Assembly (NCBI GenBank): GCA_028023455.1
Contig: JAQFVV010006203.1
Coordinates: forward strand, 11,621,848 to 11,685,847
Reading direction: 5' to 3'
From: Epiperipatus broadwayi
Taxonomy: Eukaryota > Onychophora > Udeonychophora > Euonychophora > Peripatidae
Length of the DNA: 64,000 nt
Shown: positions 13,150 through 26,409 of the stretch, one piece after another
Layout of the letters: every line of letters begins with the position of its first letter
Numbering within the stretch: the first letter of the stretch is position 1
Translations under genes and position numbers: made by a program
The notes under the pieces: generated by a model
What the model was told of the DNA's origin: nothing
What the model saw: only the letters and a program-made list of their open reading frames with translations
The model's database searches: none

Positions 13150-13840
13150 TTGGAATTGATCTATAGCTATAGATATAAACAAAGAGAATAAGTTACCCTC
13201 TTCCAGTCTATGACTTCAAATCACTCTAAATGTTGAACAAAGAATCGAGAATAGAATAGAATGAATCCACCTATTCTTGGTAATTCTGATGTTTATAAGC
13301 ATACCTTTGTCAACATAGTTGGTAATTCACAGAGAAATTAATTTGTCATCCCGATGGAATATGGCATTTAAGAATTATAAATTCATAATTATTTATACAA
13401 GGCTGGAGACAACATCTCACTTTTAACACCTTGATTTTAATAATTAAACAAGTGATTTGAAGTCATAGTCTGGAGGGGGGTGATCTACTCCCTTTGATAC
13501 ATATACATAGAGATATGTTTAATTTAAAGTTTATTTACTAAATCTTGTTTAGTTATTAAAATCAAGGTGTTAAGTAAGATGCTGACTCCATTCTTGTATA
13601 AGTAATTATGAGTTTATAACGCTTAAATGTCATATTCCATCTGGATGATAAATTAATTTCACTCTGAATTACCAGTATTGTTGATATAGATATGCTTACA
13701 AACATCAGAGCTACCAATAATAGGTGGATTCATTTTATTATTGATTCTTTGTTCAACATTTAGAGTGATTTGAAATCATAGCCTGGAGGAGGGCGATTTA
13801 CTCTCTTTGTTTACCTATACATTGAGGTATGTTTATTTTA
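13150..13840. mobile_element. Large fold-back element, about 290-bp arms
   Basis: The left arm (about 13150-13445) is repeated in inverted form at about 13545-13840. Matching blocks include ATTCTTTGTTCAACATTTAG with its inverse and TGATTTGAAATCATAGCCTG with its inverse. The outer motif (CCTGGAGGAGGGCGATTTAC) recurs near the centre at about 13450-13490, so the element looks like an inverted dimer with an extra internal end. A shorter relative sits at 40955-41090. No coding capacity and no intact hammerhead core were found. Confidence 0.75.
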
Positions 13841-16285
13841 AAGCTATAGATGCGTATAATAAATAAAAATGAAATGATTTATTATTATTATATTAATAGA
13901 GCTACAAATTGATTTTTGATAATTATATAAATGCATTCTGTCTATTAATAAATTTGTTACCATATATATTTTGAAATGATTTACTGTTGACACACCTCTT
14001 ATGATTTATCTCTATCATTATTCTATATCATTGCTGCCCAATATACTCAGAAAAAAGGTATATAGATAGAAAAAATAACAATAAAAAATAAAAGAATAAT
14101 AATGAAGAATAAAAAAAAGGCATCTCTCTCTCTCTCTTTTGAAAGATGATTGAGAAAAGAAAGTGGGAAATTTAGGAAGATTATAATATAAAACAAAAGT
14201 TGTAAGGAATAGATGAAAAAAGATTACATGAAGCTATGGCCATTCAGGACATTTTTATATATGCATATACATTTACTCAGTGAAATAAAATGGTTAGAAT
14301 TTTAAAAAAAATACTTGAAAATCTTTTAATGTAAATTTTTTACATTCCTTCTATCAATATAAAAGGAATTATTAATAAAAAAATTAATACATACATACCT
14401 TTCCAAAAAGGCAAAAGTAATAATAATAAAAAAAGTAATGAATTATTTGCTTTTGTATTGAATTAAGAATAAAATTTAAATATCATAAGTCAGCATAAAA
14501 TTAATTTACCTGTGCACAAACTATATTTAAGTATAAATACATATTGTTATACATTGTACATTAAATATTTCACATAAATTTGTATGAATCTAGGCAATTT
14601 ATATGACTGCTATGTGTTTTATATACAAAAATAAGCATTAAAATCATAAGAAGTAAAAAAAATAGAGTGAATTAATGATTTTATAAAAGTTTTGCTTAAA
14701 TACGCTGTATTATAAACAATGTAAATATCCTGAAAATTTGAACCTTAATGGCATCTAAAGACACAAATGGAGATAGATTATGAGCTCAGCATTTGTGATA
14801 ATACAATGTCTCATCCAAGGGTAAAGGTCTTGTCATATTGCAATAGTAATTTTATTTTTGCCATCTAGATATTGATACTAACCTAATCTACGTAGATTAA
14901 TTTTGAATATTTTCTCTCCAAATCATAGATAGGTATCCATTTACTGATCAACACTGGATGGTTTGCTACATTGGTTATGAGTTAATTACCTGAAAGAATT
15001 AGATGGCTTAAAAAATTACATATCCATGAATGCATTTAAAAGAAATTACTCTAATATTATATATTCCAAATTTTTTAAGAGAAGAATGTTATAGTTTGAT
15101 AAGTTTAAGGTGCTTCTGTTGAAGGTTTTAGCCTTGCATGTTATTATTAGATATCTGTTAGCGCTTAATAAATTTATATATTTACATTTGTTACTATCAT
15201 TTCATTAGATTTAAAAATTGCTTCATTGTAAATCGAAAGATTTTGCATTGTTTATTTATATGTAATATTTAGTGAATTAAATGTGAAGTTGTTTTAAGCT
15301 TCACACTCTTCGTTTGGAATGCTCGAGTCTGACTTATTTATATATAAATTTAAGTATAGAAGAAGGTGGGTTCCCATCTTTTTCTTGTGTTCTGGCTTGT
15401 GTAGAGTTCCACCTGCAGTCATTATTACATCTGATTGGCTGTCACATAAGCATTTTAAGGTACTTCTGTTGAGGGTTTTAGCCTTGTATGTTATTAAAAC
15501 ATATTTTGTATTTATTTATTTTAATATCTTATACCCTCAGTATTATGTAAATTATTTTTAAAATTTCATTTTTTAAAATTATTAAATGTTTTGTAATCAA
15601 TACAATTATTTCTATGGCGATTGTTTTAAAACAAAAGTTAAATTATAATAAAAAAAAAACAGTAATAGATAAATGATGGTTAGAGTCGACATTACAATCT
15701 AATTTTCAATATTAGTTGACAAAATTTCCAATAAATGGCAGTATTGCTATATTGTTTAACTATTTTTTCTTCTTGAGATATAATAGTTATCATAAGTGAG
15801 GAAAAAAAAGTTATTTATATTAATATCGATGCATTTTAATCGAATTTATTTTGGAAAAGATATTGAAGTTAGAGAAACATTTTTTTTTTGTTTACTGAAT
15901 TGAGATTTCTGGTTTACTGGAATATAGAATGATTTAGGTAGGTGCTAGAATAAATTCTATTAAGAGAATAACAAGTAATACAAAAATGATTACTAATAAT
16001 ATAGTGCTATCTTGTGGTCTACATATATACATAATTATTTTTATTTTGGGATATAGATTTTTATGTTATATTACTTAATAAAATGACAGCACATATAACA
16101 AAAATATATATCACAAAATTTAAAAAGGATCAAGTTAATGATTTGTAACAGTTGTTTATTTAATTAAATAATGTTGATTTACTGAAGAACAGTTAAATTT
16201 AGAAATAGAAAAACAGTTTTCTATAAGATTATAGAAGATATCTGCAGGCATATAGAAAGTGCTAATCATTATATAAACTTACTAA
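13841..16285. other. Spacer with one 40-bp direct repeat, no gene seen
   Basis: A block containing CTTCTGTTGA, AGGTTTTAGCCTTG and ATGTTATTA occurs at about 15110-15148 and again at 15457-15495, bracketing about 350 bp that includes a GC-richer patch (15300-15440). This could be a short element with terminal direct repeats, but no other hallmark is visible. The rest is plain AT-rich sequence. Confidence 0.4.
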
Positions 16286-17150
16286 AGCCATAATAGTAGT
16301 AATTAATTTATTGAGCACACACAGAAAGCATATGTAAATACATTTTAACCACGCTTTAACCCAAATTCTATGCACCTTAAAATTCATAATAGTCAAGCAG
16401 ATTTTTTTGATAGAGGGACCTTCCAAACCATGATACAAGATGGTTACTTTTATAAAAATAAGAGTGGCTATCTTATCTTTAATCTAACTTTCTAATTATA
16501 TAGGTGAATTTGAAGCATCCTGATCTAAGAGCATGAAGTTGTTGTTTTCTCCACTGTTTAAGTCCACTATTTCTTTCGCAAATTAACCTACACAAAATCT
16601 TGCGATTTACAGTGAGTTAATGTTATGATCTTACTGTTGGAAATTCTATAAACTATTGAATAGTAGTAATTAATTTATTGAGCATACATAAAGCATATGT
16701 AAATACTTTTTAATGAGGCTTTAATCTGAATTACATGTACCTTAAAATTTATAATAATTGAGCATATTTTACCAATGGTTAAAAAATATTTACATATGCT
16801 TTCTGTATGCTTAATAAATTAATTTCTACTCTTCAATAGTTTATAGAATTTTCAACAGTAAGATTGTAATATTAACTCACTGTAAATTTCAAGATGTTGC
16901 ATAGGTTAATTTGCAAAAGAAATAGTGGACTAAAACAGTGGAGAAAACAACAACTTCACACTCTCAGATCAAGATGCTTCAGATTTACCTATATAATTAA
17001 AAAGTTAAGTTAAAGATAAAATGGTCACTTTATGTGTCATGGTTTGGGAGATCCATCTATCAGAAAAATATGCTTCACTATTATAAATTTTAAGGCACAT
17101 GGAATTCAGATTAAAACTTGGTTAAAAAGTATTTAAAGCCATAATAGAAT
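16286..17150. mobile_element. Large fold-back element, about 400-bp arms
   Basis: A unit starting AAGCCATAATAG is present in direct orientation from 16286 and inverted to about 17150. Inside, the block AATTAATTTATTGAGCAYAC (the Y position varies, and a 2-bp gap occurs) appears at 16301 and 16666, with its inverse at about 16800. The arms share long matches such as GGAGAAAACAACAACTTCA with its inverse. It has the direct-plus-inverted layout also seen in the RZ elements, but I see no hammerhead core in it and no open frame. Confidence 0.75.
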
Positions 17151-17297
17151 ATTTTTCAGTATTTTAGAAAGTATTGAATCTTTTTATGAGATGAAATGTA
17201 AACATATTTAGCCATATATTTGCTTCTTTAAAGACAATGAGTAAATTTCTTTAATTTATATTTATCTGTTTGATTAATTTCTAGTACAATATCTGGC

Positions 17298-17464
<167 letters not shown>

Positions 17465-17569
17465 CATCATCATCCTTATTATTATCATCATCATCATTAT
17501 TTATATAACAAATGGTAAAATCATTTGTACCTCTATAACCTTTTAGACTCTATAAATATTTGCTTTAAA

Positions 17570-17681
17570 TAATAATAACAATGATAATGATGATGAGTAT
17601 GATGATGATGGTGATAATAATAATAATAATAATAATTCAATTCAATTTGTTTATTTAATGGTGATAATAATAATAATAATA

Positions 17682-17719
<38 letters not shown>

Positions 17720-17740
17720 TTAATTTGTTTATTTAATGTA
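17570..17740. repeat. (TAA/GAT)n microsatellites with duplicated flank
   Basis: Runs of ATA, GAT and TAA units, opposite in polarity to the upstream TTA tract. A flank reading AATTTGTTTATTTAATG occurs after each of two TAA tracts, so this is a duplicated tract-plus-flank module. The repeated flank could be the 3' tail of a LINE, but this is not shown. Confidence 0.85.
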
Positions 17741-17987
17741 CAATCCCACAACACTATAAGCCAATTATAGATTGCACATAAATTAATTAAGTAATACATA
17801 TAAGATTATAAAAAGAAATATATATAAATAATGCTGATTACAAATATGAAGGGGGAAAACAAAAATGTCATATGTTACCACTATAATAAATTAAATTGAA
17901 TATATTTTAATAAAAATCATATTATAATTTTTATCATTTAAATTAAAATAATTATTATTGCAAAAATCTTTATTATAAGAGTCCAAT

Positions 17988-20640
17988 ATGCCCTCTTACA
18001 TTGGTTCAGGCTCCACAAATTGGATGTTCTGCTTATGTGAGACCAAATTACACCAACAAACATGCCATACAATCATTAATCTTATGCAGTCCATTGGATA
18101 TTTTAATCTTTTTCTCCAACACAGCCTCAGGTGGGATAGCAATCATCTTAAAAAAATCACTAATCACTTACTTCAAAATTTTATCAATAAATTTTAATTG
18201 CCTTATTGCAATAGTTCAATACAAAGGCTGGACATTCAACCTTGTGAACATATATGCCATTCTAGACAACCCCAAATAGTTTTTGACCTGATTCACTCAG
18301 TAAATTATGCCTTAAGAACAAGTCCATTTCCAACTGTAATTATTGGTGATTTTAATCATAGTTATGAACTATTCCAATTGAAATATGCCAACTATTTTAA
18401 TCAACTCATTGCCAGTGGAAGGACCTTTTTTAATAAGGTCTTTTCCTTTTATAACAGAACATTTCGGTCCCTTATCGACCTTGTGTTTATATCACCTGCA
18501 ATTACCCTGATAATGGAGACCCATCTTTGACCGGTTGTCTTTTTGGATGACCATGCCCTAGTGATAAAGGTTGATCCAGTTGAAGGTGGATGGCCAACAC
18601 CTCACCTTTCTCACATGACTAGGATGTTGACTAAATTGACATTCAGTTAATATCTGAAGCATACATTTCCTTTAATAAGATCAGGCTCCTAGCCCTCCCA
18701 ACAGTTAGGGCCTGGAAAATGTTTACAATAGTACTTAATGACTTCATTAATCATTGTACTCAATGACCAGTGGCCCAGTTCACCTGATTAATGAACTCGA
18801 ACACATTACAAATAAATTGGAATTCATGCCATATGAACCCCAAATAATACCTCAAATCATGGAATTCAAAACAAAATACCAGACCATTCAAAAGCAAGTT
18901 GCAGAGTGCCTATAAATTAGGAAGGCCTGCCAATATTCACATCATTAGCATTGCTGGACCAGGGGCTACCTTAAATGGGCCCTTGGCTCAGGCAGGAAAT
19001 CCAGAGTCCTCAATTCAATTGAGATAGATGGCAACAAATATATCAGAATGTCCATGCTGCTCAGGATTCAAGAGTATTACATCAAGAAGTTTAGGCCATA
19101 TGGGGTGAATAGAGTTTGCAGAACATTTGCTTCAAATAGCTTCACCCCACACAAGATCACAGAGGCCCAGATTCTTGCCTGATTGAGGGCTTTTCCTGAA
19201 GAGGCCCATCCTGGCCTGCATAGGATCACAAAATTTTTTAATACACCTGAGATTCTTTACAGTCCTAGTTGTTAGGAAGATGGTGGATCCCCTGGATGTT
19301 GGCAGCCAAGAAATCAGTGGGTTATACCCATTGCTATGGTTTCCCTGCTTAAGAATAATGAGGGTCTGTGAGAATTGGTGAACATATGACCTATTCCCAT
19401 GGTCCCACTGCTGATAAAGACAGTTGAGAACCTCCATTAAAAAGGATATACAGGAGAATATCATCACTCAACTGTCCACTTGTTAGTTCACAAAGAAGGG
19501 GAGCCCAACTGCAGAAGCCATCAGTCGGTTTCACCTCATAGTTGATCATGTACACAGGAGAAAGATGGCATGGCCAGTCACAGTGCAACTTGACTTCAGA
19601 GTTTTTGACTGCATCAGGTACTGGGTACCCTAAAGAAACTCCAAGTGCTTTACATACCTCCAAATGATTGAGAACCTTTTGTAAAATCAAGGTGTTTCTC
19701 TCTTTGGATGGTCGAGTGACTCCAGGATTTTAGCCCTGTATTTCCATTCTATGGGGCTTGCCACTGTGCACTCCTCTTCATGGTTTATATTAATATGTTG
19801 CTGTCAGGCATTGAAGCAACCCTTCCAGGTATTGCCATTCCTTGTTTAGAGAAAGAATTCACTGTGTATCTTATATGGGTGAGATGATGGTGTTTCTCTC
19901 ATCCCAGGATGAGGTTGGTAAACTAGAAGAACTCTTAGATCATTTTTCTGAATTTGGTCTGAGATAATGAGAAGAAATCGGCCATGTGGTTGATCAAAAC
20001 TGGGCAACAAATCCAGAAGAGATTTAGGCCCCCCCCTCAGAAGTTTCTCAGGTTCCACTTCACTTCTCCCACCTTTCATTATGAGAAAGGAGCTTGAGAA
20101 CACTTTGTACTCAAATATTGAAAAAACAGTAACCTCATTATCTAGAGTGTACCTTTCTCTTTTGGGGAAAGTCATGCTTCTAAATGCAATTGTCCTGCCA
20201 AAAATAACTTACTTTCTAGACAGCTTCTCCCCAACCAAAAGCTTTATCCAAAAGGTGGAAACTTGATGTAGGATATTGTGCTGGGGGGGGCACCTGTCAT
20301 CAGCCTCAACCTCCTTCAGAAGCCCAAGTCACAAAATGGACTTGGGTCACACTCAATTTCCCTTTTTTTAATACAATGGGCTCACAATGTCCTAGTGAAG
20401 TTGTTTTATGGTAATCTGGAGATGGAATGTTTACTCTCCATTTCCAGAGATTGACCCAACTGACTGACCTCCCCCAAGAAAGGGAAAATTATGGCTTTAA
20501 GAGTACATGACTATGGTAATCAAAAATATTGTGGCCTCCACTTCTCTTTTCAAGGAAAAGTTGCATTATTCAGCTTGCAGTGTGTGATACTATTCAGTCC
20601 ATTATTCATTGAATTGGACATGTAAAATGAGTATATAATT
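17988..20640 (+). mobile_element. L1/Tx1-like non-LTR retrotransposon, decayed
   Basis: This is a degenerate but long LINE copy in the sense orientation. An APE-type endonuclease is visible in shifted frames at 17988-18530: an LCETKLH block, GGIAIILKKSL and the motif VIIGDFNHSYE. The palm region at about 19390-19660 shows PMVPLLIK, KKGSPTAEAIS and QLDF.VFDCIR with frameshifts. The C-terminal region at 20081-20420 reads RVYLSLLGKVMLLNAIVLPK and then WGG..V.SLNLLQKPK, as in L1/Tx1-type elements. Many frames are broken, so it is not active. The same family occurs on the minus strand at 60525-61600. Clade assignment is tentative because the palm looks partly CR1/Jockey-like. Confidence 0.75.
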
Positions 20641-20930
20641 GAAGACTTCATAAAAGGATGTTTTATGATGAACATGAACATTGGTTTCATAGGTTGGGAT
20701 AGACACTATCTATGTTATAAGGATTATTTAAAAGACTTTCTAAAGAAGTGCAATATCAGTTATTTTCATTAGGAAAATATGGCAGAGGATAAAATATATT
20801 GGAGAGCTACAATTAGATATGGTGTTAAAGTATTTTATAAAGAAAAGTTTTCTGCTAAAAACTAAAAAAACAACATTGTATAAGATCAAGTAAACAGAAA
20901 ATTGGATAGTTACCATAAAACTCATTTTTA
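20565..20930 (+). repeat. Interspersed repeat, second copy at 49770-50150
   Basis: This segment directly follows the LINE and is clearly related to 49770-50150. Shared blocks include CTAAAGAAGTGCA, ATATGGCAGAGRATA and AGCTACAATT. It may be the LINE 3' end or a separate element. A broken frame (YQLFSLGKYGRG) is shared between the copies, which suggests that it derives from a coding sequence I cannot name. Confidence 0.6.
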
Positions 20931-22870
20931 GAGTAATACTTTTTTCACTCTTTTTCTCTTATTTTTATGAAGTTGGAATAGCTATACTTACTTTTGAGTG
21001 ATTATAATTATAACAAAAACAGAAAAATCTATACACTAAATAAATAAACAACTTATCTAGTATATATAGTAATTTAAATAAATAAATAATGAAAAATATT
21101 AGTCTGAAGTGAGAGTTTCATGTTTGTTTATTAATGTAATAAGTTGATTTAAAATTTTAATATTTTTTTAAAAAAAAAAAAATTTTCTAAATTAATTTAA
21201 AAATTGCAATTTTTTAAAAAAAAAAACAAACAGGATATATGTTTCCAGGAAGACATATTTAGTCAGAAATATTGCAAAAAAAGTTTTGTTTTTATGGAAA
21301 AGTTGATTTTTAGGTTGTAGAGTATGTGGTCAAGTGATGTTTTATTATTAGTAGCAATGCTTATCTCAGTCTTAATAATTTTTATGTCTCAATATATATA
21401 TCATAAACTTCAATAAATCATTAAATATATATCAACGTCTTATGCAATAATAAATCCATTTGCCAACACCTTACAACTTGATTAAAACTAAGATTTTTTT
21501 TTTCAGATAATCTACTAATAATTGATTCACATGACCATATAATGTTGATTAATATATGAGTATGTAGTTATTTTTTGATAAAGAACAAAATGATGAGGGA
21601 GATGTCACATTACCTATTACACAGCAATGATCAATCCTACTTAGTAATCGCTTCTTTTTCACCTTTTTTCATCATTGTTTTGAAGTGGCTTTTTAAAGTC
21701 TCTTTACTGCCCTAAATGACAAACTGTCACACATGACCGGGTTACCATTAATACTTCACAGTTAATCTCAATACTTTACAACTCGGGTTTGAATTATATA
21801 AAAAATCGGCATCCTACTATTCAATAAGAAATTCAGTTTTCTAATAATATCTTATTATAAATTATAATAAATAAGTCCAATTTTAATTAAATAATGAGAC
21901 TTATATTTAAAATGATTCTTCTTGAACAGCAATCTAAGATAATAGCTCATAATGCTATATATATGAAAGGAATTTTGTTCATACTCATATATAACACCAA
22001 AAGATTTCTTACAATCCAAATTAAATAATAAAATCAAATAATCTTGACCATAGATGTTACTTTACTTTCAAATAACATAAACTTTAATAAAGTTACTTTT
22101 AAGTATTATTGTATTCTTATATTTCAAACATTGTAATATTTGTGTGATTTGGATTTTCTGATAGTGCAAACCCAATGATACAGATACAAAGTCAAAATTT
22201 AAGAATCTAAAAATTTATTGATACTAGATAATATAACAATTATAAATTATTGTAATTTGAATATGATTAAGATAATACAATTATCACAACCATTTAATAA
22301 TAAATTGAAATATATAAAGAAACACCTATCATTAGCTACAAATACAGAAAGCTCTTTCATTTTTTTTTACTAATCTAGCTTTCTTTTCAATGTTGACAAA
22401 TAAATATTGTCAACAATAACATAACACTGAATTTGGAGATGATGCATAATTTCATAAGCCAATATAAAATAATTAGAATAAGTTTAAACATAGAATATGC
22501 ATGATATGCATATCAACAACATTAAAATATTCTAATTATTCTGATATCATTAAGAGCAAAATAAAGACATGGTTAACATTACACATACCTTCAACATTTT
22601 CTTCCAAAAAATGTCAAGGAATACTACAGGAAAAATGATGGAATAATCTAAAAGTCTACACTTGTCTATAAGTGTAAATAAAGAATTAGAATCATACCAG
22701 TAATCTTAATAAATTTAGTAAGAATAAACAATCACAAAAATTTGTCAAAACATCTTCTGTTACATGTCACCTTAAGAATATATTTTGAGAGCATTGGGTT
22801 TCTAGTTTTTGCAAATAAATTAACAAATATAATAGCAATATATATATATATATATCATTAGTAAACTGCA
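20931..22870. other. AT-rich spacer, no gene seen
   Basis: No exon, RNA or transposon signature is visible. The two minus-strand frames of about 60 codons are low complexity. Confidence 0.45.
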
Positions 22871-22874
22871 AGAT

Positions 22875-24042
22875 AAACATCTCTTGAAGTTCAATCAATT
22901 TTCTCTGATCGCTTTCCTCTCTTCTTCATATCACTCTAGCACATTTTCTTATTTTATTCATCTCACATATAGTCTCTTTCTAGGTTTTTTAATACTCTTT
23001 TGGAATCCATTTTGAAACTATTGATCTATTATCATCTCTTCTAGCAATATGTTCATCTCAATTCTACTTCAGTTCCTTAATTCTTTCCATGATGTCAATG
23101 ACACCTGTTTGTTTTTTTACCCATCTATTTCATTTTTGATCTCTTCTTGTAACTCCTAACCTGATATCTCCATATTTTATTCAGTGGTCTGAAATCTCTG
23201 TATTACTCTTCTGTTAAATGTCCAAGTCTCAGACCCATAAGCAAGAACTAGTAAATACATAGGCATATTTTCTTTTAATATTAAGTTATTTATCAATTCT
23301 AGCAATAATATCTTTTATGACAATAAGAATTTAAAAATATTATTTGGACTTATCAAAAGTCTTTTATACAACCATATAAAACATTTTTCCTTCTTCATTA
23401 CAATGAGAACTTGTTGGGAATAAACACATTACCTGTCTCATACACCATCAATCTCTACAATGTTGTTCCTCCACTTTTTATTTATAATAAATCTCACTTC
23501 ATTTGTACTTTCAGTGTCTGTGTCTTAGTAGTACAGTATATGTCCACTTTTTAAATCATTTGTTTTTTTCACATTTTCTTCTAACTTTACAGAGTCTAGT
23601 AATATTCCATTTTGATATCAGATAGTTCTTTTGCCAATTCTTGTAATATTTCTTCACTTGAAAGTGATCTGCAGTTGTAGGTACCTAAATAAAAGGTGAT
23701 CATAATTAAAAGCTTGGGACTGCAATCAGAAAATTCTTAACACTCTCTGCCTTTAGCTGTCAATTGCTGCATGGCTTGTGACTTTACAGCCTCCTGGAAA
23801 TAATGGCAATAATTTTGTTTGCTCTGGGCATAATTGTAAATAAATATCTATTAGAAAAGCAAAGTCACTTACACACATTCTTTTCATCTTTAAGAAAACA
23901 CTACTGATATCTCAGTTGAAAGCTAACAGGCAACTGGTAAAAGATGATAGTGTTATTTGATCTCAAAATCAGAAGTAAATAGCCAATAAACTCACCATAC
24001 TGGGTAATGTGTGCTGGTGAACAGCTCACCCATGTTTATAAA
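22875..24042 (-). mobile_element. RTE retrotransposon relic: endonuclease and C-terminus, RT core absent
   Basis: Read on the minus strand, 24042 down to about 23330 gives an RTE-type endonuclease in broken frames: NCRSLSSEEILQELAKEL near 23640-23690, then a decayed 'K..GH..YY' block and GVWDRV-like and NEEGK-like pieces. From 23290 to 22875 it gives the RTE C-terminal region (SETWTL.. to the WIELK-like end). The catalytic reverse-transcriptase core between these parts is missing. The relic at 57030-58700 shows the same two parts without a clear core. Confidence 0.75.
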
Positions 24043-24398
24043 CTTCTTGAATAATCACATAGCAATAACAGCTGCAATGACAAGAATATATGAAGTGGAT
24101 ATTAGGAATTTGCCTTGTTTACTTTTTTAAGGTCTCAAAGTGGAATCTAAGAGTGTCAGTAAATAGAAAACTCTTCACTGCAACCCAACATATATATCGT
24201 GGGTTACACATATCTTCATTCTTCTTGAATAATCACATAGCAATAACAGCTGCAATGACAAGAATATATGAAGTGGATATTAGGAATTTGCCTTGTTTAC
24301 TTTTTTAAGGTCTCAAAGTGGAATCTAAGAGTGTCAGTAAATAGAAAACTCTTCACTGCAACCCAACATATATATCGTGGGTTACACATATCTTCATT
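24043..24398. repeat. Perfect 178-bp tandem duplication
   Basis: The unit 24043-24220 is repeated without any difference I can find at 24221-24398. It starts CTTCTTGAATAATCACATAG and belongs to the 5' side of the RTE relic; the related relic at 58600-58700 has it only once. The perfect identity in otherwise decayed DNA means that this duplication is recent. Confidence 0.95.
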
Positions 24399-25504
24399 TG
24401 TTATTTTTTATAGTTATAGATAATTAAATAAAGAAAACAGTCCAAGGTCACATGCATAATAAAAATATATTAATTTAAATAAATGTAGAATAATTGAATC
24501 ATTTATTTATTAAAATTTAAAAATATATTCTAAATTATATTGGATGACAATGATGCTTTATTAAAATTAGAAGACAGAAATCATATGTTCAAAATTAGTG
24601 TTTAAAAATATTGACTGCATTCTTTATGTTACTATAGAGACAAATAATTTTCAGAAGGAAGTATACACATTTTTTTACAAACTTTATATTTTAACCATAC
24701 ATTATTCTCTTTGAACTTGCAGTAAAGAAAGTGAACTGCAAGTAGAAATCCTTGGATGGGAAGAAATAGGGGCTCTTTCTAATTGATGTCTATGATTTAA
24801 ATGGAATGATTAGCAAAAAATGATATGCTTACTTTAAGACTGCAAAATCTACTATTGTAATATTGACAATTGAAAATAATTGGGTAACATTTATGAATTA
24901 AAATGTTTATGGAACCTTACAAATATGCATTAACAGATGTTTAAAGTAAAAATCGTTTATCAACAACAGTTAAAAGTAAAATGACAATATTTATAAAATC
25001 TTCTAAATTAATAGTATTGATTACCATACAATTTAGGTTTGTCATTTGATAATTTAAGTAATACTAATCAAGTAAAAAGTAAAAGATCAACTAAAACATA
25101 ACTAGTATTTGCATAACTTAGTTTGAATTATAAATGACTTTTAGAAAAAATATTACTTGATTATTATTCTTTTTAAAAGGTAATAATATTAAAATTTTCT
25201 CTATATTTTTATTTTACTTGTATGAAAGAAAATCTATTATTTAACGCTTTCTTGACTATATACATTTATACTTTTAGTTATCAATTATATATCATATCTA
25301 ATTATATTATAGCAAGGGGCAATTGTAAATGTATATTATATCGTGTTAATTGCTGTTATAAATTATTGTTTATTTTATCACCACAAATACATTAATGTTT
25401 ATAAACAGAGCAAAACTCTCCATACAGTATTGCCACCTGTGCTAAACAGAGTAATCAATGGATGCCAGAGGCTTGTGCATAAAATCCCTGTCCAATGCCT
25501 ACTC

Positions 25505-25563
25505 ATCCAATATCCCCAGACTAGTTTCTGGCTTGTGGCCTTCGTCAGTGAGAAGCTTTGGAT
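25505..25563 (-). ncRNA. Type I hammerhead ribozyme, RZ-A unit 1
   Basis: On the minus strand the order is: helix I strand ATCCAA, internal loop, TTCTCA, core CTGACGA, helix II GGC/GCC with loop CACAA, GAAA, minimal helix III (AC-TA-GT), cleavage C, TGGGGA, and helix I strand TTGGAT. All core bases are present. Helix I uses G-U pairs (TTCTCA with TGGGGA). The first helix II pair is A opposed to A, which may lower activity. Confidence 0.82.
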
Positions 25564-25959
25564 CTGAGAGCACTGCATCTAGATCTTAGGATCTAATGCA
25601 ACCCTCTAGCAACCACCTTTTATCTCCACTTAACTACAAAACTATGAGAATGAAATTGAAAACACAAAAATATTTTCAATCTAAGCTCAATAGCTTATAT
25701 AGTCATATGGGTCTGAACTCAGTTCAGCACCCATACATTTTGGTGTCTTTGGCTCTTTTACAACCATAGCCACCACTATCCTATTAGGCAGGATTGGTGT
25801 TAAACCATTAAGCATCACATGATCACATTTCCTATACTAGGACATTAATTGTTGATAAACAGAGCAAAACTCTCCATACAGTATTGCCACCTGTGCTAAA
25901 CAGAATAATCAATGAATGCCAGAAGGCTTGTGCATAAAATCCCTATCCAATGCCTACTC

Positions 25960-26018
25960 ATCTAATATCCCCAGACTAGTTTCTGGCTTGTGGCCTTCAT
26001 CAGTGAGGAGCTTTGGAT
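25960..26018 (-). ncRNA. Type I hammerhead ribozyme, RZ-A unit 2
   Basis: Same architecture as the unit 1 hammerhead, with core CTGATGA instead of CTGACGA, which is allowed at the variable seventh position. Helix I is TCCTCA/TGGGGA; the outer helix is ATCCAA on one side and TTAGAT on the other, so one A-C mismatch replaces a pair. GAAA and cleavage triplet GTC are intact. Confidence 0.82.
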
Positions 26019-26409
26019 CTGAGAGCACTGCATCTAGATCTTAGGATCTAATGCAACCCTCTAGCAACCACCTTTTATCTCTACTTAACTACAAAACTAT
26101 GAGAATGAAATTGAAAACACAAAAAATATTTTCAATCTAAGCTCAATAACTTATATAGTCATATGGGTCTGAACTCAGTTCAGCACCCATACATTTTGGT
26201 GTCTTTGGCTCTTTTACAACCATAGCCACCAAAATGTATGGGTGCTGAACTGAGTTCAAACCCATATGACTATATAAGCTATTGAGCTTAGATTGAAAAT
26301 ATTTTTTGTGTTTTCAATTTCATTCTCATAGTTTTGTAGTTAAGTAGAGATAAAAGGTGGTTGCTAGAGGGTTGCATTAGATCCTAAGATCTAGATGCAG
26401 TGCTCTCAG

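Noticed and set aside
13680-13730. CTGATGT on the minus strand in the fold-back element at 13.7 kb
   Set aside because: The core is wrong at the last base and no GAAA with a closing helix follows.
19132-20175. Minus-strand frames of 99-111 codons in the 19-20 kb region
   Set aside because: They are antisense shadows of the LINE; the sense strand carries the endonuclease and RT motifs.
25343-25567. 74-codon frame MLIAVINYCLFY... overlapping RZ-A
   Set aside because: It crosses the insertion boundary of RZ-A and runs through the antisense ribozyme; no coding support.
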